Source of the DNA: Planctomycetota bacterium
GTDB lineage: Bacteria > Planctomycetota > Phycisphaerae > Sedimentisphaerales > Anaerobacaceae
NCBI GenBank assembly: GCA_019456195.1
Contig: VRUK01000039.1
Location: 1-47,277 of the forward strand
Length of the DNA: 47,277 nucleotides
Direction: 5' to 3'
In this document: piece after piece, positions 16,739-25,277 of the stretch
How the letters are laid out: the number at the start of each line of letters is the position of its first letter
Position numbering within the stretch: the first letter of the stretch is position 1
Position numbers and translations under genes: made by a program
Notes under the pieces: model-generated
What the model saw: only the letters and a program-made list of their open reading frames with translations
Told to the model about the DNA's origin: nothing
The model's database searches: none

Positions 16739-17494
16739 TTAGATGACATTCTGACCGGCGACGGCTAAAACTAACGCAAATACTTTTGAGGCTCCGGCGT
16801 CTTTCAGCGTTTTCGCACACTCGTTCAGCGTTGCTCCGGTTGTTTTGATATCATCAACAAGGCAAATCTTGCGATTAGCAAAATTATTTCTACGACGCAC
16901 AGCAAAGGCGCCGGCGACATTTTTGGCTCGTGCCCTGGGACTTGCCATTGCGGGCTGTAATTTGGTTCTGCGGATTCTAACAAGGTCGGTGCTGATTTTA
17001 GCAATAGGATGCTTTAATTTCCTCGCTAAAAGATGTGATTGATTGTAGCCGCGGGCTAATCGTCTCGACCAGTGTAGTGGTACGGGAACGAAAAGTTCTA
17101 TATCGTTATAAAAGCCACTTCCCGGCAAAGTGGAATTGCCCAAAAATCCAATTATTGAAACCAATTCCGTTCGGCCTTTTTTCAGGGCCAATATCATTTC
17201 TTGCAGGGCTTCTCTATAAATTCCGCAGCGAGCTATACTGTCAAAATGAAATTTTTTACCCTGGCAATTGGGGCAGGCGCCTTCCACGAGAGCAAATATG
17301 CTGGCATCTCGGCCGCAGCGACCGCAGTAATCGGTACCCGTACAGGCCAGAATCTGGAACCAGCACTTTTGGCACAAGCCTTTATCGGTTTCGCAGATAC
17401 TTTCGCCGCAATTAATACATACTGCCGGCCAAAGAAGCTGGTTTAAGCTATGCAGTGTAAAAATAAAAGCTTGTTTTGGCTTTGTCGTGTCCAC
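16739..17494 (-). CDS. comF: ComF family phosphoribosyltransferase-like protein
   Basis: A 251-residue protein. The N-terminal zinc-finger region has four Cys pairs (Cys26/29, 41/44, 57/60, 74/77). The C-terminal type I phosphoribosyltransferase fold carries the PRPP loop CLVDDIKTTGATL (about 212-224) and the RGYNQSHLLA motif typical of ComF. ComF proteins support DNA uptake or recombination-linked work in some bacteria; the enzymatic role is unsettled. The start is GTG. A TATAAT on the - strand (17502-17507) places the likely transcription start at or next to this GTG, so the message may be leaderless. Confidence 0.92.
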   Translation of the reverse strand: MDTTKPKQAFIFTLHSLNQLLWPAVCINCGESICETDKGLCQKCWFQILACTGTDYCGRCGRDASIFALVEGACPNCQGKKFHFDSIARCGIYREALQEMILALKKGRTELVSIIGFLGNSTLPGSGFYNDIELFVPVPLHWSRRLARGYNQSHLLARKLKHPIAKISTDLVRIRRTKLQPAMASPRARAKNVAGAFAVRRRNNFANRKICLVDDIKTTGATLNECAKTLKDAGASKVFALVLAVAGQNVI

Positions 17495-17740
17495 GCTGCC
17501 AATTATATAGACAGAAGCCTGGATTCACCACTGAGAAACTATGAAAGTAGGCTTCTTAATCGCTAATATTAAGCTGGTTACGATAAAGTATAAGCAATAG
17601 TGAATATACATTAAGCGTAGCTTATGAAAAAACTCTTTAAAAAGATAATAATATAAAGTTAAGTATTTCGTAAACCCTTTGTTAACAATGCCCTATATTA
17701 CTTTTCCTCGTGTTGACTGAGGTGTTTTTCGGCTTCCAGC

Positions 17741-17769
17741 TTGACTAATATACTTTTAACCGCTATAAT
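17741..17769 (+). promoter_or_regulatory. Strong sigma70-like promoter for folC
   Basis: TTGACT (17741-17746) and TATAAT (17764-17769) are exactly 17 bp apart. A second TTGACT lies 28 bp upstream (17713-17718) without a matched -10. The start of RNA would be near 17776, leaving a leader of only about 14 bases before the ATG at 17790, with no ribosome site. The rest of 17495-17740 is AT-rich and has no gene. Confidence 0.7.
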
Positions 17770-17789
17770 TATCATAGTTGCGTTAGTGT

Positions 17790-19220
17790 ATGGTAAGAAC
17801 AACAAAAACAACCGGAAAGAAACGAAAGAAAAAAACCTCTAAGGTAGTCAGTGTCAAGGGCAAGAAGGCTTTTAAGACCTATAAACAGGCCCTTGCCTAC
17901 CTCTTTGAAAGGACTGACTACGAAAAGCAGGAGCGCCTCCGTTATAATGTCACAACGTTCAACCTCAACAGGATGCAAAAACTGCTCTCACTATTAGGCA
18001 GCCCACACAAAAAAATCAATACAGTTCATATAGGCGGCACAAAAGGAAAAGGCTCAACCGCTACTATGTTAGCCAGGATGCTCGAAGCAAATGGCTATAA
18101 AGTTGGATTATACACATCGCCCCATGTAGTACACCTTCATGAGCGGATTGCGATTAATTCAACAATGATCAGCGACTCGGAAATGTGCAGCTTGCTAAAC
18201 AGAGCTTATGCTCCCGTTGAGAAGATGTCAAAGACAGACCAGCCCACTTTCTTCGAGATTATGACGGCTTTGGCGTTTATGTATTTCCTTGAAGAAGAGG
18301 TCGATATTGCCATAATTGAAACCGGTCTGGGCGGAAGACTCGACAGCACGAACGTTATTAAGCCCAAAGTCATCGGCATAACCAGCTTGAGCATTGACCA
18401 TCAGAACCTGCTTGGCAATACTATTGACAGCATCGCAAAAGAGAAAGCTGGGATTTTCAAGCGTGGTGTACCCGCTGTTACCGTGCAGCAGGATCCCTTG
18501 GCGATGCGAGTACTAAGATCTCAGGCCATCGAAAACCAGACGCCATTGAGCGTAACAGGCAGCGATATCGATTTTTCGCAGCGTTTTGAAACCTCACGAG
18601 AGCACGGCCCGCACACAAGAATATGTCTGACAACGCCGACGAGTAAATTTGAGCACCTCAGAGTGCCCCTGCACGGCAGACATCAGGCAATCAATTGCGG
18701 CCTGGCTTTAGCAATGCTGGATAAACTAAAATCAGCCGGATACAAGATAGACAACGACAAGGCTGCCGAAGGTCTTTACAAGGTCTCACTGGCCGGGCGA
18801 ATGGAGATGATTTGGGATGACCCGAGAATTATGATCGATGCCGCTCACAATGCCGCAAGCATTAAGGCCTTGATTCACGCAGTAGGCCAGAATATTCCTT
18901 ATGATTCTATGGTCGTAATTTTCGGCTGCAACTCTGACAAGGATGTCAGAGGAATGCTGCATCAATTACAATTCGGCGCTGACAAGGTCATTTTCACACG
19001 CAGCAATTCTCCTAAAGCTGTCTCACCGGAAGATTTAGCTGAAATGTACACCGAGATATGCGGAAAGATGTTTCAGACCGCCTCCAGCTTGGGCCAGGCG
19101 CTGCTGCTCGCAAAAAGCGCCGTCAGCAAAGAAGATCTGATTTGTATTACCGGTAGTTTTTATCTTATCGGCCAGGCAAAAAAGCGCTTCCAGCCCAACG
19201 AATCACTTCAACCTGTTTAA
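17790..19220 (+). CDS. folC: Folylpolyglutamate synthase / dihydrofolate synthase
   Basis: A 476-residue cytoplasmic Mur-ligase-type enzyme that adds glutamate to folates (and perhaps to dihydropteroate). The P-loop GGTKGKGSTA, the LYTSPHVVHLHERI motif, the ETGLGGRLDSTN loop and the DAAHNAASIKAL motif are all present. Residues 1-30 are an unusual Lys/Thr-rich extension ahead of the normal start of the family (YKQALAYLFER). The ATG is close to a strong promoter and has no ribosome site, so initiation may be leader-poor or occur at a later codon. No folate genes are adjacent. Confidence 0.94.
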   Translation: MVRTTKTTGKKRKKKTSKVVSVKGKKAFKTYKQALAYLFERTDYEKQERLRYNVTTFNLNRMQKLLSLLGSPHKKINTVHIGGTKGKGSTATMLARMLEANGYKVGLYTSPHVVHLHERIAINSTMISDSEMCSLLNRAYAPVEKMSKTDQPTFFEIMTALAFMYFLEEEVDIAIIETGLGGRLDSTNVIKPKVIGITSLSIDHQNLLGNTIDSIAKEKAGIFKRGVPAVTVQQDPLAMRVLRSQAIENQTPLSVTGSDIDFSQRFETSREHGPHTRICLTTPTSKFEHLRVPLHGRHQAINCGLALAMLDKLKSAGYKIDNDKAAEGLYKVSLAGRMEMIWDDPRIMIDAAHNAASIKALIHAVGQNIPYDSMVVIFGCNSDKDVRGMLHQLQFGADKVIFTRSNSPKAVSPEDLAEMYTEICGKMFQTASSLGQALLLAKSAVSKEDLICITGSFYLIGQAKKRFQPNESLQPV

Positions 19221-19401
19221 TTTGACGCATGGACTGACGGAAAAAGACTTTAGTAATGTACTCATTGTCTCTTCGCTTTTCTCAAAGCCGGGATTTAGAT
19301 TGTCCAAAGACCATCCAGGAAGGCCCAAAACCAAGCCGACTAAACCCTCCGGAATTTATGAACATATTCTCAATCTCCTTTTTCCACATCTCGATTTTCG
19401 G

Positions 19402-19430
19402 TTGCAAAAGGAGGGAATCTGGGTTATAAA
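19402..19430 (+). promoter_or_regulatory. Probable promoter of the rhamnose gene run
   Basis: TTGCAA (19402-19407) and TATAAA (19425-19430) lie 17 bp apart. Transcription would begin near 19437, 38 bases before the ATG of the rhamnulokinase. The stretch 19221-19400 has an open frame beginning with TTG but no ribosome site or recognisable product, and I treat it as non-coding. Confidence 0.5.
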
Positions 19431-19474
19431 AAACCTTTTCTACAGAATTAAACACTTGTTATAAGGAGTTGACG

Positions 19475-20950
19475 ATGGCGGAAATAAAAAAATATATCGC
19501 CGTTGACCTCGGCGCTGAGAGCGGCAGAGTAATGCTTGGTTCGGTTTCTGCCCGGAAACTTATTCTCGAGGAAATACATCGTTTCAGTAACGGGCCCATT
19601 GAAGAGAACGGTTCGCTGCGCTGGGATTTTAACAAACTGTTGTCGGAGATTAAAACCGGCATAGCCAAAGCGGCAAAAGTCGCCGGCACTCAGGTCTGGG
19701 GTATAGGGGTCGATAGCTGGGGTGTAGATTTTGGCCTGCTCGACGTAGATGGCAAACTGATTGAAAATCCTTATCACTATCGCGACAGCCAGACCAATGG
19801 GATGAGGGAAAAGGCGTTTGAGATGATAAGCAAACGCGACATTTATGAAAACACCGGCATTCAGTTTATGCAGCTAAACAGCGTTTATCAACTGCTCGCA
19901 ATGCGCCTCAATAATTCGATTGCTCTGGCCACAGCTACGAAACTGCTTTTCATTGCCGATTTGGTCTCCTACTATCTGTGCGGCAAGATATTTGCCGAAT
20001 ACACCCTTGCAAGCACCTCACAATTTATGGATATGAGGACCGGCAAATGGTCAAAAGAGGTACTGGAAAAACTATCTTTGCCGATTGGCATCATGCCCAG
20101 AATCGTCCCCCCCGGAACTGTTGTTGGCCAGTTGTCTGCCAGGATAGGAATCGAGCTTGGCTGCGGCTCTGTTCCGGTTCTTGCCATCGGCTCGCACGAT
20201 ACTGCTTCAGCCGTTGTTGCCGTGCCCGTTGCCGGAGAGGCCAACTGGGCATATCTCTCGTCCGGAACATGGTCTCTTATGGGCGTTGAAGTGCCCGGTG
20301 CAATTGTCAATGATAAGACCTTTCAGTATGAGTTCACGAATGAGGGCGGAGTTGACAACACAATTCGGCTTCTCAAAAACATAATGGGGCTGTGGCTGAT
20401 GCAGGAATGCAGAAGACAGTGGCAGCGTGAGGGAACGGACCTGTCCTATACGGAACTGGCGGCTTTGGCGGATAAGGCCGAGCCGTTTACCAGGCACATT
20501 GACGTTGATGACGGCAGATTCCTTGGGCTCGGTGACATGCCGAAACGAATAAATGATTACCTCACCGAGACGGACCAAAGCCCAATCGACGACAAGGGGC
20601 AAATGATAAGAACAATACTGGAAAGCCTCGTAATTAAGTATCGTTCCGTGATGGAGGCTATAGAAGATGCTTCAGGAAATACGATTGAGACCTTGCATAT
20701 TGTCGGCGGCGGCATACAGAACGAATTGCTTTGTCAATTTACAGCCAATGCCCTTGGCAAGAAGGTAATCACCGGCCCGATAGAAGCAACCGCCAGCGGA
20801 AATGTCCTTATGCAGGCAAGGGCAACCGGACAAATTAAATCCCTCGAACAGGCCAGAGAAATTGCACGCAATTCGTTTAACCTTAAAGAATATCAGCCGC
20901 AGGATGTCTCTGTCTGGGATGAACAATACGAAAAAGCGAACAAGGCATAA
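19475..20950 (+). CDS. rhaB: Rhamnulokinase (FGGY kinase)
   Basis: A 491-residue sugar kinase that phosphorylates L-rhamnulose at carbon 1. The N-terminal ATPase-fold domain shows VDLGAESGRVMLG and GVDSWGVDFGLLD; the second domain shows the ATP loop HIVGGGIQNELLCQ and the GPIEATASGNVLMQA motif typical of RhaB. Length equals the E. coli enzyme. ATG 19475 is chosen because AAGGAG (19463-19468) is six bases upstream; a TTG at 19469 overlaps that site. It is the first gene of a long same-strand run that includes rhamnose isomerase (25278) and the aldolase (31222). Confidence 0.94.
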   Translation: MAEIKKYIAVDLGAESGRVMLGSVSARKLILEEIHRFSNGPIEENGSLRWDFNKLLSEIKTGIAKAAKVAGTQVWGIGVDSWGVDFGLLDVDGKLIENPYHYRDSQTNGMREKAFEMISKRDIYENTGIQFMQLNSVYQLLAMRLNNSIALATATKLLFIADLVSYYLCGKIFAEYTLASTSQFMDMRTGKWSKEVLEKLSLPIGIMPRIVPPGTVVGQLSARIGIELGCGSVPVLAIGSHDTASAVVAVPVAGEANWAYLSSGTWSLMGVEVPGAIVNDKTFQYEFTNEGGVDNTIRLLKNIMGLWLMQECRRQWQREGTDLSYTELAALADKAEPFTRHIDVDDGRFLGLGDMPKRINDYLTETDQSPIDDKGQMIRTILESLVIKYRSVMEAIEDASGNTIETLHIVGGGIQNELLCQFTANALGKKVITGPIEATASGNVLMQARATGQIKSLEQAREIARNSFNLKEYQPQDVSVWDEQYEKANKA

Positions 20951-20976
20951 AATTGCCGACAAAAGAAAGGTCCATT

Positions 20977-22296
20977 TTGGTTGAAGAACTCGAACGTAAG
21001 CTGGATAGTTTCGATCCTGACGAAAGAAAGCAGACTTTGACGGCGCTTTGCGAAAAAGCCGAGGCCGGTGAAATCGATTTATCCGAACCAGGCACTGATG
21101 TAAATATGCACTGTCATACTTTTTTTTCTTACAACACTTATAGCTATTCTCCCAGCAAATTTGCCTGGTTGGCTCGCAAGGCCGGATTGGCTGTTGCGGG
21201 AGTGGTGGATTTTGATGTGCTCGATGCTCTTGATGAATTTCTTGCCGCCGCCCGAATGCTCGGCCTCAAGGCCTGTGCCGGCCTGGAGACAAGGGTCTAT
21301 GTGCCGGAATTTGCTACAAGAGTAATAAACTCACCCGGTGAACCGGGCATCTCGTACCACATGGGAGTTGGATTTCCGAAAGCACAATTGCAGGGCGAAC
21401 AAAAACAGTTCCTGCTTAACCTTCGCCACACCGCGCAAAAGAGAAATCGAGATTTAATGGGACGGGTAAACCAGCACCTAAAGCCTGTGGATCTGGATTA
21501 CGAAAAAGACGTTCTAGTTTTAACGCCGGGCGGCAACGTTACCGAAAGGCATATGTGCCTTGCCTACACGCGTAAGGCACAGGAAATCTTTAGCGATGAA
21601 GATGAACTCGCGAAATTCTGGTCTGAGAAACTGGGTGTTGAGATCGAATCGTCGGCATTGCCCAACGGCAGAAAATTGCTGGATGCAATTCGAGCAAAAA
21701 CTATGAAACGTGGCGGTGTCGGATATATACCGCCCGACAAAGGCTCCTTTCCGATGATGGCCGATACGAACCGATTTATTCTGGCTTCCGGTGCAATACC
21801 GGTACATACCTGGCTGGATGGAACGAGCCAGGGCGAAAAAGACATCGAAGAGCTTCTGGATGTGGCTATGAGCACCGGTGCGGCCGCAATAAACGTCATC
21901 CCCGACCGAAATTATACTCCCGGAGCCAAAAATGAAAAAACGGATAATCTTTACCATGTGATTGAACTTGCCGAAAAGCGGCATCTGCCCGTTGTTGTCG
22001 GGACCGAGATGAACAGCCCCGGGCAAAAATTCGTGGATGATTATAAAACCGAGGAGCTTTCGCCGTTAGTGCCGGTATTTCTTAAAAGCGCACACATTTT
22101 TTATGCCCACTCGGTGCTTCAGCAAAAATCCGGCCTTGGATACACAAGCGAATGGGCAAAGAAAAACTTTAATAACGTTGCTGAAAAAAACAAATTCTTT
22201 GAACAGCTTGGAATCGTCCTTAAACCGCAAAATGAAGATATGCTTATCGGCTTGAGTGAGAACGTCATTGCTGAAGAAGTATTAGAAAAAGTATAA
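20977..22296 (+). CDS. PHP-domain protein, probable metal-dependent phosphoesterase-like
   Basis: A protein of about 439 residues. The PHP motif I is visible as NMHCHTFFS, and the helix that follows (SPSKFAWLARKAGL) is typical. Motif II, usually TDHD, reads VVDFD here, so one metal-binding His is Phe. Later candidate ligands are VHTWLDG, TEMNSPG and YAHSV. The reaction is unknown; position between rhamnulokinase and a dehydrogenase suggests work on a phosphorylated intermediate or a regulatory role, which is inference. The start is TTG 20977 behind AGAAAGG; TTG 20953 is an in-frame alternative. Only a short gap follows rhaB, so the two share a transcript. Confidence 0.75.
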   Translation: MVEELERKLDSFDPDERKQTLTALCEKAEAGEIDLSEPGTDVNMHCHTFFSYNTYSYSPSKFAWLARKAGLAVAGVVDFDVLDALDEFLAAARMLGLKACAGLETRVYVPEFATRVINSPGEPGISYHMGVGFPKAQLQGEQKQFLLNLRHTAQKRNRDLMGRVNQHLKPVDLDYEKDVLVLTPGGNVTERHMCLAYTRKAQEIFSDEDELAKFWSEKLGVEIESSALPNGRKLLDAIRAKTMKRGGVGYIPPDKGSFPMMADTNRFILASGAIPVHTWLDGTSQGEKDIEELLDVAMSTGAAAINVIPDRNYTPGAKNEKTDNLYHVIELAEKRHLPVVVGTEMNSPGQKFVDDYKTEELSPLVPVFLKSAHIFYAHSVLQQKSGLGYTSEWAKKNFNNVAEKNKFFEQLGIVLKPQNEDMLIGLSENVIAEEVLEKV

Positions 22297-22340
22297 AATA
22301 TAACTCGTGAACTTAAAATACGAGAAAAGAAAGACGCACT

Positions 22341-24002
22341 ATGACAGATATACCCGAAACACAATACGCCGTACAACTCGTTGGCCCGGATGAACTTGTC
22401 CTGAATAAATCAAAAGAAGTTTACGCGCCCGACCCTCATCAGATTCTTTGTCGTGTCGAAGCGGTTGGACTTTGTTTTTCCGACCTTAAATTACTGAAAC
22501 AGTTTTCTTCGCATGTCCGTAAGGGCAGAGTCGTTTCTGGCGTTGACCTTGATATCCTAATAGAGATACCCAGTTATGTCCCCGGCGAAGCGCCGACAGT
22601 CCCCGGCCATGAAACGGTCGTCAGGATTGAGGCAATTGGTCGTGGCGTGAAAAAATTTAAGCCCGGTCAGCGCTTCCTTGTACAGACTGATTATCGCTGG
22701 GTACGCACCGCCACTTCCAACGGGGCGTTCGGATACAATTTCGAAGGTGCTCTTGCCGAATATGTGCTGATGGACGAAAGAATCATAACCTCGCCGCAGG
22801 GCGAATCGATGCTTTTACCTGTCAGCGAAGAGCTTTCCGGCTCGGCTGTGGCTCTGGTGGAGCCGTGGGCCTGTGTTGAAGATGCCTACGTATCCACCGA
22901 ACGCACGAGTTTGAAAAAATATGGCCATATGCTCATCGTTGCCGATACTAAGGTAACCGCAGATACTTTAAAAAAACTGTTCAGTCAATATGGAAAACCT
23001 GATCAGATAACCTGGCTCTCGGAGGCGCCAATACCAGCGGGAATAAAAATCACCGCTAATAGAGCAACAAGCATGTCGGTACTTACCGATGCCGGCTATG
23101 ATGACGTAATCTATTTCGGTTCTGATGCTAAAGTTGTTGAAGTCTTGTTTGCAAAAGTTGCCTTAAATGGCATTCTCAATATCGTCCTGTGCGGCGGCAA
23201 ATTCGGCAGAAATGTTGTTACTATGATTGGGCGGGTTCACTATGGCGGTATTCGAATCGTGGGCACTGTTGGTTCGGACCCTGCTGAGTCTATGAAAGTA
23301 ATTCCAGATACCGACGAAATTCGCACCGGAGACAAAATTAATGTTGTTGGCGCTGGCGGCCCGATGGGTATGATGCACGTAATCCGAAACATCTGCCAGG
23401 GCATTGAAGGCATAAGCCTTTTGGCATCTGATGTGGATGACAATCGCCTGGCTACGCTGACAAAAATTGCCGCACCTCTGGCTGAGAAAAACGCTGTCAC
23501 GTACAGGACATTCAATCCCACTAAGGAAAAGATTAATGAGGCATTTGACTACACTGCTTTGATGGCGCCAGTTCCGGCTTTAGTTACCAGCTCGGTGACT
23601 AATGCTGCCAGAGGCGGACTAATAAACATCTTCGCCGGCATCCCCGCCACCGTTACAAGTAAAATTGACCTTGATGCTTACATCAAAAAACAATTATATT
23701 TCATTGGCACCAGCGGCTCAACTTTGGATGATATGAAGCGAATGCTGGAAAAAGCCGAATCAGGCCAGCTCGATACCAATCTCAGTGTCGCCGCTGTTTC
23801 CGGTCTTGCCGGTGCGACCGATGGCATTCGGGCGGTCGAGAACCGTTCGATAGCGGGCAAAATTGTCGTTTATCCGGCCTGTAAAGATATGCCCCTCGTG
23901 CCCCTTGATAAGATGAACGAAAAAATGCCCCAGGTCGCCGAGTGCTTAAATGATGGCCTGTGGACGAAAGAGGCCGAGCAGAAACTGTTGGAACTTTATT
24001 AA
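22341..24002 (+). CDS. Zinc-type (MDR) dehydrogenase with duplicated nucleotide-binding region
   Basis: A 553-residue protein, about 200 longer than a usual medium-chain dehydrogenase. The catalytic domain is normal: LCFSD (Cys45, Asp48), PGHE (His90, Glu91) and VEPWACVEDAY (Glu174) are the catalytic-zinc positions; the four-Cys structural zinc loop is missing. It is followed by two Rossmann-like modules. Residues about 190-325 look like a worn copy lacking the glycine loop; residues about 330-510 hold an intact loop (VGAGGPMG, 336-343). The likely role is oxidation of a sugar, polyol or lactaldehyde-like product in the deoxysugar pathway; the substrate is not shown. Confidence 0.82.
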   Translation: MTDIPETQYAVQLVGPDELVLNKSKEVYAPDPHQILCRVEAVGLCFSDLKLLKQFSSHVRKGRVVSGVDLDILIEIPSYVPGEAPTVPGHETVVRIEAIGRGVKKFKPGQRFLVQTDYRWVRTATSNGAFGYNFEGALAEYVLMDERIITSPQGESMLLPVSEELSGSAVALVEPWACVEDAYVSTERTSLKKYGHMLIVADTKVTADTLKKLFSQYGKPDQITWLSEAPIPAGIKITANRATSMSVLTDAGYDDVIYFGSDAKVVEVLFAKVALNGILNIVLCGGKFGRNVVTMIGRVHYGGIRIVGTVGSDPAESMKVIPDTDEIRTGDKINVVGAGGPMGMMHVIRNICQGIEGISLLASDVDDNRLATLTKIAAPLAEKNAVTYRTFNPTKEKINEAFDYTALMAPVPALVTSSVTNAARGGLINIFAGIPATVTSKIDLDAYIKKQLYFIGTSGSTLDDMKRMLEKAESGQLDTNLSVAAVSGLAGATDGIRAVENRSIAGKIVVYPACKDMPLVPLDKMNEKMPQVAECLNDGLWTKEAEQKLLELY

Positions 24003-24044
24003 AATCCTTAGTAGGGGGATAACCTTTTCAGGAAAGGACAAATT

Positions 24045-25235
24045 ATGAAACAGCTAACAAAACGAATCAGAAGATTTGGACGGACGGTTGTAACGAAAAA
24101 GCGAAGTATTTGTTTGATGTGCGGTTTTTTACTTGTTGCTTTGTTAATGATCGGTTGTGAGCAGCAGAACTCAGGATTCAGCGGCCTCGAAATGGGCCTG
24201 GGCAATCTGGCACGCTTGTCGTCTGCAAAAACTCGCTCGGTTAGCCCTGAGAACTTTACCGGCGAAAAGGGCAAGGGAGGAATGGCAACAGAGGGAACCG
24301 GTAAGAATGCCGCTCGTGAATTAGGCCAGACCTGGAAAGTCTCTCCTTCGGTAAGAATTAACTCGGGCCAGACTTTCCTGATGGCTGACATCGAAGGCTG
24401 CGGCGCAGTACAGCATATATGGATGACTCCGACCGGAAACAACCGCTTTAACATTCTGCGGATTTACTGGGACGGGGAAGAAAAACCTTCTGTCGAATGC
24501 CCGGCTGGAGATTTCTTTGCCTGCGGTATGGGTCAGTATACCGGGGTCAACTCTCTGGCGGTATGTGTCAATCCGAAGAGTGGATTCAACTGTTACTGGG
24601 TTATGCCGTTTCGCAAACGCTGTAAAATTACTATGACTAATATCGACGCCAAACCGATGGTGCTGTATTATCAGATAGACTACACCCTCACCGATGTCCC
24701 GAAGGACGCGGCTTACTTTCACGCTCAGTTTCGCCGCGTAAATCCGCTTCCTTACAAGCAGGATTATACTATTCTTGACGGCGTTCGCGGAAGGGGACAC
24801 TACGTCGGAACATATATGACGTGGGGTTCGAACAGTCCCGGCTGGTGGGGTGAAGGGGAAATTAAGTTCTTTATGGATGGTGATACAAAATTCCCAACGA
24901 TTTGCGGAACCGGCACCGAAGATTATTTCTGCGGCTCTTATGGTTTCAGTAAGTTCCAGGGCAGAGGCTATGAGGAATTCAGCACTCCTTACGCGGGTAT
25001 GCCGCAGGTCATAGAATCCGAAACGCAGCCGCGTTTTGGCCTGTACCGCTGGCACATTCAGGACCCGATAAGATTTGAAGATGACCTCAAAGTAACCATG
25101 CAGGCGCTGGGCTGGCAAAGCGAGGGAAGATACCTGCCTCTTAAAGACGACCTTTCTTCCGTTGCCTACTGGTATCAGGCCGAACCTCATGCACGGTTTC
25201 CAAAACTGCCTGCGAAAGAATCTCTGAAACATTGA
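24045..25235 (+). CDS. Lipoprotein of the DUF2961 / GH172 family
   Basis: A 396-residue protein with a lipoprotein signal: basic N-terminus, hydrophobic core and lipobox-like MIGCEQQ (Cys near residue 38). The body is the DUF2961 double jelly-roll, with GCGAVQHIW, the conserved CGTGTEDYFCGSYGF segment containing a candidate catalytic Glu, and a C-terminal beta half. Family members (GH172) act on fructofuranose or arabinofuranose links. It probably cleaves a furanoside outside the cytoplasm. Its place inside a cytoplasmic rhamnose catabolic run suggests that the polymer and the monomer pathway are induced together. The exact sugar is unknown. Confidence 0.85.
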   Translation: MKQLTKRIRRFGRTVVTKKRSICLMCGFLLVALLMIGCEQQNSGFSGLEMGLGNLARLSSAKTRSVSPENFTGEKGKGGMATEGTGKNAARELGQTWKVSPSVRINSGQTFLMADIEGCGAVQHIWMTPTGNNRFNILRIYWDGEEKPSVECPAGDFFACGMGQYTGVNSLAVCVNPKSGFNCYWVMPFRKRCKITMTNIDAKPMVLYYQIDYTLTDVPKDAAYFHAQFRRVNPLPYKQDYTILDGVRGRGHYVGTYMTWGSNSPGWWGEGEIKFFMDGDTKFPTICGTGTEDYFCGSYGFSKFQGRGYEEFSTPYAGMPQVIESETQPRFGLYRWHIQDPIRFEDDLKVTMQALGWQSEGRYLPLKDDLSSVAYWYQAEPHARFPKLPAKESLKH

Positions 25236-25277
25236 ATAATAATCGCAGGTCTTAACTTTTAAAGAGGTCCATATAAA

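Noticed and set aside
19222..19464. 80-codon + strand frame between folC and rhaB
   Set aside because: It has a TTG start, no ribosome site and no protein-like pattern, and it overlaps the proposed rhaB promoter.
24321..25232. 303-codon - strand frame opposite the GH172 gene
   Set aside because: The + strand protein has a lipobox and a clear family pattern; the antisense frame has none.
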